Positions 1-9,337 of a DNA stretch of 64,000 nt are shown here, in pieces; the first letter of the stretch is position 1; the number at the start of each line of letters is the position of its first letter. A program made the translations under genes and the position numbers. The notes under the pieces are model-generated. The model had not been told where the DNA came from. It did no database searches and was given only the letters and a program-made list of their open reading frames with translations. The DNA is from CALMEC01 sp963765105. GTDB lineage: Bacteria; Actinomycetota; Thermoleophilia; Miltoncostaeales; Miltoncostaeaceae. The DNA is taken from NCBI GenBank assembly GCA_963765105.1, contig CAVXUW010000004.1:372001-436000 (forward strand), read 5' to 3'.

Positions 1-887
1 CACCGCCGTCGTGCCAGAGCAGCCGAAACAGCCGCGACGGCCACGACCCCGATCGTCATGAGCACAGCCAGCGCCATCGCCCGAGGACGCACCGTCAGAT
101 CGGAGTCGTTGAACAGGTCAAGGCCCAGCACCGACAGCACACGTGGTGAGCTCACCCCGAGGAGTGTCGGCGCCTCAAACGCCCCGACCACGAAGACGAA
201 GACGACGGCGGCCGCGGCCAGCACACCGGGCAGAATCACTGGCAGGGTCACGAGGCGCGCTCGGCACCAGCCCCTCGCACCCAGCGTTTCGGCCACATGG
301 CGCAGCTCACGGGGTTGGGAGCGGCTGAGGGTCAGCCCAATCAAGGCCAGAAACGGCGCCTCCTTCGTGGCGTAGTGGATGATGACTCCGACGCCGAAGC
401 GGTCGTTGACAACAAGAGGAAAACCCGAGGGTGAGTTGATCAACCCGATGGCCGCCGCGCCACGCGCAACGAGGCCGGTTTGGGCGAGGAGCAGCAGGAG
501 CGCCACGGCCCACACAACGTGTGGAATCGCCAGGTTCATGTGCAATAGACCGGCAGCGAGACCTCGTCGTCGGGCCCGCGGGCGGTCGAGCCAAACCACC
601 GCCGCAAGGGCGGTGATAACGGCAAGCGCCGTCGATGCGGCGGCAACCCAGAGCGTGAGAAGAAGCGAGGACCACAGCTCACCGCTCGCGTCACCGCCGA
701 GGACCTCGCGATAGGCCTTCAGGCTCAGATCCGATCGGCCGGTGAGTGGCAAGAGCCCCACACTTTGCGCGAACGCGTAGCCAATCGCGGCGAGGACGAG
801 CAGGCCAACCACGATGCCCGCTGGGGCAATCGCACCCACCCCCACGAGCGGAGGGGTCAGCCCCCGCGCGCGACGTTCGTTCGCCAT
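1..887 (-). CDS. ABC transporter permease, YnjC-like (partial, runs off left edge)
   Basis: Inner-membrane permease of an ABC importer. Its ATG at 885-887 lies inside the 3' end of the binding-protein gene (31 bp overlap), and the frame stays open to base 1, so the C-terminus is outside the window. The roughly 295 visible residues hold a first membrane helix at about 15-40 (IVVGLLVLAAIGYAFA), then a periplasmic segment and several more hydrophobic helices. A cytoplasmic EAA-like loop (LGARGWCRARLVTLPVILPG) marks the ATPase contact site of type I ABC permeases. The adjacent YnjB-type binding protein suggests a YnjBCD-type system; the ATPase is presumably beyond the left edge. Substrate unknown. 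Confidence 0.85.
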   Translation of the reverse strand, partial: MANERRARGLTPPLVGVGAIAPAGIVVGLLVLAAIGYAFAQSVGLLPLTGRSDLSLKAYREVLGGDASGELWSSLLLTLWVAAASTALAVITALAAVVWLDRPRARRRGLAAGLLHMNLAIPHVVWAVALLLLLAQTGLVARGAAAIGLINSPSGFPLVVNDRFGVGVIIHYATKEAPFLALIGLTLSRSQPRELRHVAETLGARGWCRARLVTLPVILPGVLAAAAVVFVFVVGAFEAPTLLGVSSPRVLSVLGLDLFNDSDLTVRPRAMALAVLMTIGVVAVAAVSAALARRR

Positions 888-2116
888 TCGCGCTCGATCA
901 GGTCTTGGTAGCGGGGGTCCGCATCCGGCACACGCGCGCGAGCGAGGTCCTCCCGGGGAGTCGCGTTCGGGCCACGTGATGCGGCCGACTGCTCAAGTGC
1001 AATTCGTGCCGCCCCGAGAGGAACACGCGCAGGGTTGACGGCCGGGCCCAAACCGAAACCGCTCTCCGGTCGAGCATGCGCTGCCTGCAGCTCCGGGTCG
1101 AGGATAAGGTCGGCAAGGACCAGAGCCGCGGCCGGGCTTGGCGCGTTCTTCGGAATTGCGACGTAGTTGTAGTCACCGATCATGTGGGACGTAAACACGA
1201 AGGTCCGTGAGGTCTTCGGGATCGTTCCGGCAGCGACCAGGGCCCCGGGACCGGCAACGGCCTGGGTGAGCGAGAAGTCGACGGCCCGGTTTGCGAACAA
1301 CCCGTGGAGTTGGTTCTCATCCCGCGGGTAGGTCGCCCCCTCGCGGTACAAACATGGCGCAAGTTTGGTGAGGTATGCCCACAGCTTGGGCGACTCACGA
1401 TCCCACCGCGCTTGATCGAATGTGGCCCACTGCTCGGCGCCGCCGCTCAACTCGTAGAGCGCACCCTTGACAAAACGTGTTCCCACAAAGCCGCTCGGCC
1501 CAGGGGCGATGTAGGTGGCCCGACCGCGATTCGCGCACGCCCACGTGGCAAACGCGGCATAGCTGCGCGGCCAATCGCTCTGCGGTGTGCGACCGGGGTC
1601 GGCGATGAGCTGGAGTTGCGCTGACGACCATGGGCTCTCTTGACCCTCGACCGGAACGCCGAAGTCACGGTTGAGCGCCGGGTCGCCCCAGTCGACGTAG
1701 CGGGAATTCGGCAGCCCCCGTGCCCAATCCGGGCGGAGCATCCCCGCTTGCTTGAGGGTGGAGAAGTTCTCGCCATTGATCCAGATCAGGTCGACGGCGC
1801 CCGGATCGGCACCCGCCTGCTTCTCGCTCAGGACCTGGTTCACGGCATCCACCGTGTCTGCCACCGGCACTCGTTTGAGCGTGACGTCGTATCGCTCCTT
1901 GAGGGCCATGCCGTAGGTCGTGTCAACGAAGCGGTTTATCGCATCGGAGCCGCCGTACATGTACCACGTGACCGTCGTCCCCCGTGCCGCGGCAACGACC
2001 TCATCCCACTTCGTGGCCTCGAACATTCGTGTGTTCGACGCACCACTGCCTCCGCACCCCGCGAGGATGGCGAGCACACAGATAACGCCCGCAGCGATGA
2101 GCCGGGAGATCTTCAC
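857..2116 (-). CDS. ABC transporter substrate-binding lipoprotein, YnjB-like
   Basis: Extracytoplasmic solute-binding protein of 419 residues. It has a lipoprotein signal peptide with lipobox LAGC (Cys21), so it should be membrane-anchored outside the cell. The N-terminal part (VTWYMYGGSDAINRFVD, then LIWINGENFSTLKQAGML) matches my recollection of the E. coli YnjB family. The GTG start at 2114-2116 overlaps the stop of the upstream oxidoreductase remnant (GTGA), which implies translational coupling. The downstream permease starts inside its 3' end. Family assignment is by eye; the transported solute is unknown. Confidence 0.85.
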   Translation of the reverse strand: MKISRLIAAGVICVLAILAGCGGSGASNTRMFEATKWDEVVAAARGTTVTWYMYGGSDAINRFVDTTYGMALKERYDVTLKRVPVADTVDAVNQVLSEKQAGADPGAVDLIWINGENFSTLKQAGMLRPDWARGLPNSRYVDWGDPALNRDFGVPVEGQESPWSSAQLQLIADPGRTPQSDWPRSYAAFATWACANRGRATYIAPGPSGFVGTRFVKGALYELSGGAEQWATFDQARWDRESPKLWAYLTKLAPCLYREGATYPRDENQLHGLFANRAVDFSLTQAVAGPGALVAAGTIPKTSRTFVFTSHMIGDYNYVAIPKNAPSPAAALVLADLILDPELQAAHARPESGFGLGPAVNPARVPLGAARIALEQSAASRGPNATPREDLARARVPDADPRYQDLIEREWRTNVARGG

Positions 2117-2628
2117 GGAGATGTCTTTCCTGACGGTCGTGAGAAGCGGTAACGAAGATAGCCGCCAATCTCGCCTCGAAGCCCACCAAGTGCGTGCCGG
2201 GCAAAGCCATCACCCAGCCGGCCGATGGCGCCCGCGAAGGTCGGATTTGCAGAGACACTGCGCCCTGGCAGGCGCACTGCGTCGATCACCACCAGCCCGC
2301 GACGCACGCCGTCTGCGAGGCCACGATCGATGTCGGCGAGATCGATCGACAGACGGATCGTCGCTTTCGGATGCCACCGGCGCACGCGTTCGGCGGTGGA
2401 AAGCCTGACCCAGGCGACCTCAGGCTCGCCGAACACGGCGCAGGGAATGAGCGGACGACGACCGATGGGCGGCAACGACCGAAGCGCGATGCGCTGGACG
2501 AAGCGCCGTCCCAGTGCGTTTGCGGCGTGCGTTTGGTGGGAACCCGGTGTCACATCTCCCACCGCCCATATACCTCGCTGCGACGTGCGACCCCACCAGT
2601 CTCTGTGCTCACTCGGACACCACCTCAC
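2113..2628 (-). pseudogene. C-terminal remnant of FAD/NAD(P) disulfide oxidoreductase (MerA/Lpd-like)
   Basis: A 171-codon frame that begins abruptly at the second FAD-contact motif of pyridine-nucleotide disulfide reductases: GIWAVGDVTPG then THAANALGRR, followed by a dimerisation-domain start (VFGEPEVAWV). About 300 N-terminal residues, with the FAD- and NAD-binding folds and the CxxxxC redox pair, are missing, and the usual C-terminal HPT-like motif is not evident. It lies directly after the TVP38 gene and overlaps the binding-protein start by GTGA. In other bacteria TVP38 domains are fused or adjacent to such oxidoreductases. I read it as the stump left by an internal deletion in an operon gene; a short expressed protein is possible. 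Confidence 0.6.
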
Positions 2629-3292
2629 GTCGTCGCACGAGGCGGGCGAGCACGAGGCTCACCACCAGAATCGTGAACGACGCGATGAGTGTCACTGGTT
2701 CGAGTTTGGGCAGCCCGCCGTCGAAGGTGGTGATCGATGCTCCGGCCAGGACGAAGGCGACGGTGCCCGGTAGGGCGCCGAGCGCGGTACCGGCGAGGAA
2801 CGTCATTGGCTTCACACGCAGAAACCCCGCCATGTAGCTCACGAGGTCGTAGGGCAGAAGGACGAGACGCATGATGAGAATCGTCTCAAAACCCCGCTGA
2901 TGCAATCGCCCGGCAAATCGTCGCAGCTGGCCTCCATCGGCCTCAACCTCGGAGGAGCCCACACCGAACCACCGGCCGATGGCGAAGGCCACCATCGCCG
3001 ATGCGTTCGCGGCAACGATCACAACCGCGATACCGAGCCAGGGGCCGAACAGGAACCCCCCGGCCACCGTCAGCACGGCCGCGGAGAAAAGCAGCAACGG
3101 ACGCACCAGATAGAGACCGGTAAAGATCAGCGGCCCCCAGGCGTTGTCCTGCAACGTCTCCACCAACCGACGCGCCGACTCCCCCGGCCCCGTCCCGGAA
3201 CGCCACGCCCAGAGTTGGTAGCCCACCACGACCGCGACCCAGAGGAGGCCAACGATGATGCGGTGGCGATGGCGCTGCCACATCCCCGTCAC
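2609..3292 (-). CDS. TVP38/TMEM64 family membrane protein
   Basis: Polytopic membrane protein of the DedA-like VTT superfamily, 227 residues from the GTG at 3290-3292. That start overlaps the stop of the upstream phosphatidyltransferase (GTGA), so I prefer it to the longer frame reaching 3358. The first helix is near residues 10-30. The family core is visible as AGGFLFGPWLGIAVVIVAA followed by GRWFG, and a later segment reads RLVLLPYDLVSYMAGF. Bacterial members are linked to lipid or metabolite transport, but the substrate here is unknown. The E. coli relatives YdjX and YdjZ are encoded beside the ynj genes, as here. Confidence 0.85.
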   Translation of the reverse strand: MTGMWQRHRHRIIVGLLWVAVVVGYQLWAWRSGTGPGESARRLVETLQDNAWGPLIFTGLYLVRPLLLFSAAVLTVAGGFLFGPWLGIAVVIVAANASAMVAFAIGRWFGVGSSEVEADGGQLRRFAGRLHQRGFETILIMRLVLLPYDLVSYMAGFLRVKPMTFLAGTALGALPGTVAFVLAGASITTFDGGLPKLEPVTLIASFTILVVSLVLARLVRRREVVSE

Positions 3293-3906
3293 AGTGCCCT
3301 TACCGCCCACACGATGCGCTGAACAACCGTGGCGAGGACTGCCCCGGCCATGATCCACATCACCGCCGTGCTCCAGACGGGCACGGCCAACATCAGCGTG
3401 AAGAAGACGATGGTCTCGGCCCCCTCAACGATGCCCGTCGGCATGGTGACAGTGGTGTACTGCGCCGTTCCCTGACCGCGTCGCTCGAGGATCGCCGAGA
3501 GATAGGACCAGGAGATGGTGTTGAGCGTAAAGGTGGCCAGGAGCGCCGCCGAGGCGACCCAGGCAGCCGTGGTCCCAAGGCGTACCGCGAGGCCGATGGG
3601 GATGGCGATGTAGACAACGAAGTCCATGAGGATATCGAGGTAGCCGCCGATGTCGGACTGACGATCACGGAGCCGAGCGAGGGTACCGTCGACACCGTCG
3701 AGGATGCGGTTGATGAGCCACAGCGCAACGGCCAACACCTCGCGACCGTCGGCAACCGCGAATGCCGCCCCAATGCCGGGAGCAACACCGACCACGGTCA
3801 CTGCGATGGGGTGTGTCGTGCCTGGTAGACGCCGGGCCACCGGAGCCAGGGCGGACTCCTTCAGCCCGCGGAGCGCATGGTCGATCACCGCGGACGCGCC
3901 GTCCAT
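3289..3906 (-). CDS. CDP-alcohol phosphatidyltransferase family protein (YnjF-like)
   Basis: Membrane enzyme of 205 residues that should transfer a phosphatidyl group from a CDP-linked donor to an alcohol. The complete family motif is present at about residues 72-95: DGTLAR, eight residues later G, then LDILMD, supplying the metal-binding aspartates. Several hydrophobic helices follow. The size matches E. coli YnjF, which also neighbours YnjB/YnjC. It is first in a leftward chain with the TVP38 protein, the oxidoreductase stump and the ABC importer, so a shared envelope-lipid role is plausible. The acceptor alcohol cannot be read from sequence. Confidence 0.88.
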   Translation of the reverse strand: MDGASAVIDHALRGLKESALAPVARRLPGTTHPIAVTVVGVAPGIGAAFAVADGREVLAVALWLINRILDGVDGTLARLRDRQSDIGGYLDILMDFVVYIAIPIGLAVRLGTTAAWVASAALLATFTLNTISWSYLSAILERRGQGTAQYTTVTMPTGIVEGAETIVFFTLMLAVPVWSTAVMWIMAGAVLATVVQRIVWAVRAL

Positions 3907-3972
3907 CGCGCGAACCGGGGAGAACGAGAGAACGAGCTCAGCAGAGTCACACCCTGAGCTTAGGGCGTCCCC

Positions 3973-3990
3973 CGCCGAGAACCCTCGGCG
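3973..3990. terminator. perfect hairpin between UPF0182 gene and ynj-like operon
   Basis: CGCCGAG-AACC-CTCGGCG forms a perfect 7-bp stem with a 4-nt loop, placed between the UPF0182 stop and the phosphatidyltransferase start. Neither strand has a clear T-run after it, so a terminator role for the UPF0182 transcript is only a suggestion. Confidence 0.35.
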
Positions 3991-4024
3991 TCATCAACTC
4001 TTAAGACCAGGGTGCAGTCGGCGG

Positions 4025-7000
4025 TCATGGCTTTGGCGCGCCACCCTGGTCCGCAAGCGCCCTTGCCTGCGCCAACGCAGCTTGGAACGCCGCGAGGCGC
4101 TTGGCGGCCTCGTCGTAGTTGCCCTCCCCGAACGCCTTGCGGTAGGCGTCGAACTCGTCGGAGGCCTTCTGCACGAGCTGCTCGATGGTCGATCCGGCGG
4201 GAGCCGGTGTGCTCGGTGCCGACGGTGCGCCGGGGTTTGTCGGCGTCGTCGGTGTCGTGGGTGCTGCCACACCGAGCGCTTTCGTGAGCGCCTCGTTGAA
4301 GGTACGTCCCGCATGAACCTGGCCGTCGCCGAGGCTGACGATCACTTGCCACAGCGTGGGGAGCGAATCTCCGGGCGAGTCGAGATAGAGCGGCTGGACA
4401 TAGAGAAGGCCCTGCCCAATGGGAACGACGATCGTGTTGCCACGGAGCACCGAGTTACGCCGGGTAGTGATCTCCTGTGACAGTTGAGGGTCACGTGACA
4501 CGTTCGAGGTGAACGTATCCAACGAGTCGAGGGCGTCGTCGGATCCGGTTGGGAATCTCAGGACCGTGAGCTTGCCGAAGTCTTCGACCTCGTTCGAGGC
4601 GGCAAGCCATCCGGAAAAGCCGATGCCGCGGCCTTCCGCTTCGGGCTTGTAGGCGCGAATCGCGACAAACCGCTCGGCCTTCTCGCCGGGGAGCACAGCG
4701 TAGGTGTAGCGCGCGGGTGACTCGATGCGTTCACCTGCGACCTCGGGGCCATAGGCCTCTTGGGTGATGCGCCAGGCGTCGTCGCCGTTGAAGAACAAGT
4801 CGGTGTCGGTGTCGGCGACGTGGAATCGTCCGAGCGCCAGCGACTGGAAGTTGAACAAGTCTTCGCCGTAGCGCAGGTGCTCGCGCACCCCGGCCGGCAT
4901 CTCCGCCAACGGGGTAAACAGCTCGGGGTACACGTCGCGCCAAGTAGCGGTCAAAGGCTCCTTGTCGTCAAGCGTGTAGAGCTTCGTCTCGCCGGAGTAG
5001 GCATCCATCACGGCGGTGACGGTGTGGCGCTGGTAGTTCGCGTCTCCGAACTTGAGCGCATACGGGTACCGACCTGTTGAGGCATAGGCGTTGACGATGA
5101 CGTAGATGCGTCCGTCGGCGGCGGCGAAGTACGGGTCCTTGTCCGGTGTAAGGAACGGAGCCAGCTCCTTCAGTCGGCTGGTGATGTCCCGGTACAGCAG
5201 GACGTCGGAGTTCTTGTCGGCCGGGTTGCCCTTGGTGGCGTTCCAGATGCGTCGACCGCCACCCACGTAGGGCAGACCGCCGAGGAACTCGGTGAGCGCG
5301 AGACGCCGCCATCCGGATCCGACCTTGACCCCGGTTGTGCCGGCCCAGTCGATGCGCTGGCTGGTGGTGCGATCGAACTCCGGCTGGGAGGTGTTGACGA
5401 CCGCGAACGGCATATCCGGCTGGGCGCCGAAGTAGATCGACGGCTGCGCCAGCTTGGGTTGAATGAAATCGCCTCGGAACGTCTGCGGGATGTTGCCGCC
5501 GATAAAGACCGGACGTCCATTGTTGGGGTCGATCTCGTTGACCGGGGCCATGATGAGCCCGTAGCCGTGGGTGTAGGTGAAGTGTCGTCGCTGAAAGTCC
5601 GGAAGCTTCGAGTAGTCGATCTCACGGCCGTTGACAAACACGGTGCGCGGTTTGCCCTCGATTTGGTAGCGGTCGATGTCGATTTCGCCGCAGGTGTAGA
5701 ACTGATTGATGGTTTGGAGCCGCGCGCAGGCCTCTTGCGTTGGCGGGATGTCGAGGAAGCGCAACGACGCGACGGACGCCGGTGCCTCGTCGATCGACGC
5801 CTGCGTGACGCCGCGTTGCTTGTAGTTCGCCTCGACGACAGTGGCCTTGTCGATTCCACTGGCCTTACGCGTGGCCTTGAGCGTGGCCTCGATGTTCGGC
5901 CGCTCCACCTGCAGCAGCGTGCCGCGCAGAACGATGGCGTCGTTCAGCGCCGCGCCAAGGGGCCCCAGAAGTGAGATGAGGATAGTGCTGGCCACGGCGA
6001 CGATCGGCCAGAACCCGAGCGGTGTGGGTCGGTGCAGTTCACGCTCGGTCTTCGATGCCTTCAGCAGTCCCACAAACGCGAGGCCAGAAGGAACGAGCAG
6101 GATCAGCCACCAGGGGCTCGCGTAGAACGTGAGCACAATCGCCACCAGTGTCCAGAGCGCCGCAACGGCCAGCAATGAGTTCCCCAGTCGCAGTCTCGCG
6201 ATGCGGTCACGAAGCGGCGGCACGGCCAGCAGAAGAAGCACAACGGCAAGCGCGACGACGAGCCACACGCCGACCGTGCGGGTGGGGATATCCACGTCGC
6301 GTACCGCTGCGCCGGCGCCACCGATGATGTTCCCGTCCCCCCCACGGGTGAGGTCGAACCGGCCGAGCCACATTAGTGCGGCAACCGAAAGCAGGCACAA
6401 ACCACCGAGACCAAAACCAAAGGTGGCCGTGCGACGCAGCACGGTGGCCGATGCCCCACGGCTGACGCGGTGACGCTCGATGACGGCGAGGGCGACGCCC
6501 ACGACAACCACGGCGATCGCTGCGAAAGCAAGGGCGGTGGCCGCAACACCGGCGATTGCGGTGAGCGCCGGCTGACTGGTGGTGAACCACGACACGTCAC
6601 GACCGAAGATAGGGTCAGTGACGCCGAACTGGCGGACGCTCCTCCACGCCATGAGGTCGTCGCGCGCGGCAACCAGGCGTGTTGTCAGGGCTGCGATGAG
6701 AATGATGAACGTGAGCAGCCACGCCCCGATTATCGTCCACCGCACCGCCTTGCCCGCGGTATCGAGCGTGAGCTGCTGCGTCTTCTTTTCAAACGCCGCC
6801 AGATATCGACCGACCGGTCCCTGCAGATCGATGTCGGGGTCGTCGACCACAATCGGTCGGGGTCGGCCACGGAGGAAGAGCATCGGGAGTGACAAAACGA
6901 GCGCCACCCCGACGCCGATGACGATGAGCCACGCCGTGGTGTGCCACCGCGTGGAGTAGGCGCCGCCCATGCCCAGCGAGTCGTAGAACGCGCCCTTGAT

Positions 7001-7105
7001 GGTGATCTCGGCGCCATACGTCAAGAAGAGCCGGCCGAGGCCGAGAAGCAAAACGATCGAGACGACCAGGATGATGGGGCCGAGCTTGCGCTTTTTGGTG
7101 GGCAT
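4025..7105 (-). CDS. UPF0182 family integral membrane protein
   Basis: Large membrane protein of 1026 residues belonging to the UPF0182 family common in actinobacteria. About seven hydrophobic helices fill the first 380 residues (first one at residues 8-30, LGPIILVVSIVLLLGLGRLF), followed by a long extracytoplasmic domain. Recognisable family stretches include FTYTHGYGLIMAPVNEI and PYVGGGRRIWN. A Pro/Thr/Ala-rich linker (PTTPTTPTNPGAP) precedes a short C-terminal helical segment (LVQKASDEFDAYRKAFGEGN). The biochemical function of the family is unknown. It appears monocistronic, between a leftward two-component system and the ynj-like operon. Confidence 0.92.
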   Translation of the reverse strand: MPTKKRKLGPIILVVSIVLLLGLGRLFLTYGAEITIKGAFYDSLGMGGAYSTRWHTTAWLIVIGVGVALVLSLPMLFLRGRPRPIVVDDPDIDLQGPVGRYLAAFEKKTQQLTLDTAGKAVRWTIIGAWLLTFIILIAALTTRLVAARDDLMAWRSVRQFGVTDPIFGRDVSWFTTSQPALTAIAGVAATALAFAAIAVVVVGVALAVIERHRVSRGASATVLRRTATFGFGLGGLCLLSVAALMWLGRFDLTRGGDGNIIGGAGAAVRDVDIPTRTVGVWLVVALAVVLLLLAVPPLRDRIARLRLGNSLLAVAALWTLVAIVLTFYASPWWLILLVPSGLAFVGLLKASKTERELHRPTPLGFWPIVAVASTILISLLGPLGAALNDAIVLRGTLLQVERPNIEATLKATRKASGIDKATVVEANYKQRGVTQASIDEAPASVASLRFLDIPPTQEACARLQTINQFYTCGEIDIDRYQIEGKPRTVFVNGREIDYSKLPDFQRRHFTYTHGYGLIMAPVNEIDPNNGRPVFIGGNIPQTFRGDFIQPKLAQPSIYFGAQPDMPFAVVNTSQPEFDRTTSQRIDWAGTTGVKVGSGWRRLALTEFLGGLPYVGGGRRIWNATKGNPADKNSDVLLYRDITSRLKELAPFLTPDKDPYFAAADGRIYVIVNAYASTGRYPYALKFGDANYQRHTVTAVMDAYSGETKLYTLDDKEPLTATWRDVYPELFTPLAEMPAGVREHLRYGEDLFNFQSLALGRFHVADTDTDLFFNGDDAWRITQEAYGPEVAGERIESPARYTYAVLPGEKAERFVAIRAYKPEAEGRGIGFSGWLAASNEVEDFGKLTVLRFPTGSDDALDSLDTFTSNVSRDPQLSQEITTRRNSVLRGNTIVVPIGQGLLYVQPLYLDSPGDSLPTLWQVIVSLGDGQVHAGRTFNEALTKALGVAAPTTPTTPTNPGAPSAPSTPAPAGSTIEQLVQKASDEFDAYRKAFGEGNYDEAAKRLAAFQAALAQARALADQGGAPKP

Positions 7106-7141
7106 TGTGCGGACGTTACCGTCTTTGCTCGCCCAGGTGCC

Positions 7142-7807
7142 CTACTCCGGTGGTAGCTCGAGTCGCCGTTGCCCCGCCCATGCCGCCGCCTGGGAGCGGC
7201 GTTGGAACCCCAGCTTGCGAAGGAGCTGACTCACATGATTTCGGACGGTCTTTTCGGAGAGGTGGAGAACTTCACCGATGGCGCGGTTGGTGTAGCCCTC
7301 GGCAATCAGCGCCAGCATGCGTCGTTCGCGGTCGGTGAGCCCGGCGAGCTCCGCCTCGGCCTGCTTTGCCGAGAGCTCACGGAACTGGTTGAGCAGAGCA
7401 CCCGCGGCGCGTGGATCGAGCGATGACGCCCCGGCGGCCGCATCGCGGATGGCACGGGTGAGCTGGTCGGAGTCGGCTTGCTTCAGAAGGTAGCCGTTGG
7501 CTCCGGCCATGACCGATCCCACGATGGCCTCCTCGTCGGAGTACGACGTGAGGATGACGACCTTGATGTCGGGATGGCGCTTCTTGATCTCCCGGCATGC
7601 TTCGACGCCGCTGCCATCGGGGAGGCGCACGTCCATCAACACCACATCCGGTTTGGCTTGTTCGGCCATGGCGAGCGATTCGGCCACCGTGGAAGCCTCG
7701 CCCACCACGCGAAAGCCACTGGTGTGGGCCAGGAGGCTTCGCAAGCCGATGCGCACGACCGCGTGGTCGTCGACGATCAAGACGCGAATGACGTCAGTGG
7801 TGCTCAA
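7142..7807 (-). CDS. NarL/LuxR-family response regulator
   Basis: DNA-binding response regulator of 221 residues. The start is TTG at 7805-7807, with AGGAGG six bases upstream and a 14-bp overlap with the kinase gene; the longer frame would enter the kinase with no such signal. The receiver domain has the acidic pair D13/D14, phosphoacceptor D59 (LMDVRLPDG) and the conserved Thr/Lys region (VVILTSYSDE, GYLLKQAD). The C-terminal LuxR helix-turn-helix reads LTDRERRMLALIAEGYTNRA then VRNHVSQLLRKL. It acts with the overlapping kinase; targets are unknown. Confidence 0.93.
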   Translation of the reverse strand: MSTTDVIRVLIVDDHAVVRIGLRSLLAHTSGFRVVGEASTVAESLAMAEQAKPDVVLMDVRLPDGSGVEACREIKKRHPDIKVVILTSYSDEEAIVGSVMAGANGYLLKQADSDQLTRAIRDAAAGASSLDPRAAGALLNQFRELSAKQAEAELAGLTDRERRMLALIAEGYTNRAIGEVLHLSEKTVRNHVSQLLRKLGFQRRSQAAAWAGQRRLELPPE

Positions 7808-9242
7808 CGGATGCCTCCTGTGGCTGACCCTCTGTTTCCTCCGGCGCCTCAATATCGAGGGGGATTGCAAGCGACACGCGAGTGCCGCCGCCCGCCGGGG
7901 ACGCAAAGGTTGCGCGGCCCCCCATACGGCGGGCTCTTTCCTTCATGTTACGGAGACCTTCCCCCTCATGCCGGGGGGAGTCGGGCAAACCGACCCCGTT
8001 GTCGCTGATATCGAGGTCAAGCTCGTCTGGTGCGAGGGTCAGCGCAACGTCCACTTCAGTGGCGCGACCGTGACGCGCCGCATTCGACAAGGCCTCGTGG
8101 AGCACCTGTTCGAGGTGAAGTCCCACCTCCTCCGGCAACGGCCCCTCGGTCCCCACGCCCCGTGCCTTGAACCGCACCTCGAGGCCGGTTTCCACGGCGT
8201 AGCGGCGCGCCACATCATTCAGTCCGGCGGCCAAGAGTGCGCCGTCGCCCTCGGGCTGGCGCAGTCCGGAGATGTATTCGCGGATTCCGGAGATGGTGAG
8301 GTTGAGACTGTCCACGACCTCACGCACTTGGGTACGCACTCCGCGGTCCTCAGCAGTGATCGCAACCGATTCCAGGTGAAGGCCGGCGGCATAGATCGAT
8401 TGAATCGTGCCGTCGTGAAGATCGCGTCCGAACCGGGCGCGCTCCTCGGCCACGGCGCGAGCGCGATCAACAGCTTCGAGTTGCTGCTTGGCCTCGAAGT
8501 CGAAGATCTCAAGCAGCTTTACGGACAGAACGCATAACACGAGGCCGACCAGGCTGCGAAGCATGGCGACTTGAAGGGCCCCCACCCCGAAACGGTCGAC
8601 GTCGGGTCCGGCTGCGCCAGGCGCCCAGAATGGTTGGTCAACGATGAGGCCGGCGGCGAGGCCGTAGACCAGCAGCGCGCCGGCGGCAATACCGGCGTAG
8701 GGACGAATTCCGGGCAGACCGGCATCCGCCAGCTCGTGCTGCTGTCGCCACAAACCCACCGCGCCAAGCACAGCGCCGGGAAGAAGCAGCGTGTGTCGGG
8801 ACAATGCCTCGACCGCGCGTTCCCATTGCCCCACGTCCCATCCGTTGCCCGCGGCGAGCACTGCCCCGCCGATGAGGATGCCCAGCCAAACCCCGACGGT
8901 CAGCGCGGTGAGACCGGCACGTCGTCGCGAGGAGTCCACCAGAAGCCGGAGTCCGAACTGCAACAGAAAGAGAAAGGCAGTTGTCTGGAGGACGGCGCGA
9001 ATGACCAGAAGCGCCTCAACGTAGGTGGCGCGGACGTAGCTCTCCTGGAACGGGACGAACACGTAACCCCAAACCGCAAGGCCCTCAACGAATGCGAACG
9101 CGGCAAGCCAGATGAGCGACTGGGTCAGGCGCAGGCGGGTGGCGCGGCGACGTTGCAGCCACACCGCAAAACCCAGCGAGAAAAAGATCAACCCCTGGGC
9201 AAAGAGGATGAGCGTTTCGTTCTCGGTAAGAAACCGGCCCAA
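7794..9242 (-). CDS. membrane sensor histidine kinase, NarL-type partner (HisKA_3)
   Basis: Sensor kinase of 482 residues if started at TTG 9240-9242, which has GGAGG six bases upstream; a longer frame opens at 9293. The first roughly 220 residues form about seven hydrophobic helices with no large extracytoplasmic domain, so the signal is probably sensed in or near the membrane. The phosphoacceptor motif of the HisKA_3 class is DLHDGTIQSIYAAG (His about residue 275). The ATPase domain has an N-box (HEALSNAARHG) and G-boxes (SDNGVGLPD, GLRNMKERA). It is translationally coupled to the downstream regulator. Confidence 0.92.
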   Translation of the reverse strand: MGRFLTENETLILFAQGLIFFSLGFAVWLQRRRATRLRLTQSLIWLAAFAFVEGLAVWGYVFVPFQESYVRATYVEALLVIRAVLQTTAFLFLLQFGLRLLVDSSRRRAGLTALTVGVWLGILIGGAVLAAGNGWDVGQWERAVEALSRHTLLLPGAVLGAVGLWRQQHELADAGLPGIRPYAGIAAGALLVYGLAAGLIVDQPFWAPGAAGPDVDRFGVGALQVAMLRSLVGLVLCVLSVKLLEIFDFEAKQQLEAVDRARAVAEERARFGRDLHDGTIQSIYAAGLHLESVAITAEDRGVRTQVREVVDSLNLTISGIREYISGLRQPEGDGALLAAGLNDVARRYAVETGLEVRFKARGVGTEGPLPEEVGLHLEQVLHEALSNAARHGRATEVDVALTLAPDELDLDISDNGVGLPDSPRHEGEGLRNMKERARRMGGRATFASPAGGGTRVSLAIPLDIEAPEETEGQPQEASVEHH

Positions 9243-9337
9243 CGACGACCTCCAGAAATGGCCAACGCGGCGAGGTGATCGCCGCGTTTGCACAGTGTGG
9301 TCATCGCGGTGATGTCGCCGCGATCAGTGTAGCCGGG

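Noticed and set aside
307..675. 122-codon minus-strand frame
   Set aside because: Out of frame with the ABC permease, which reads through the same bases with clear helices and an EAA-like loop.
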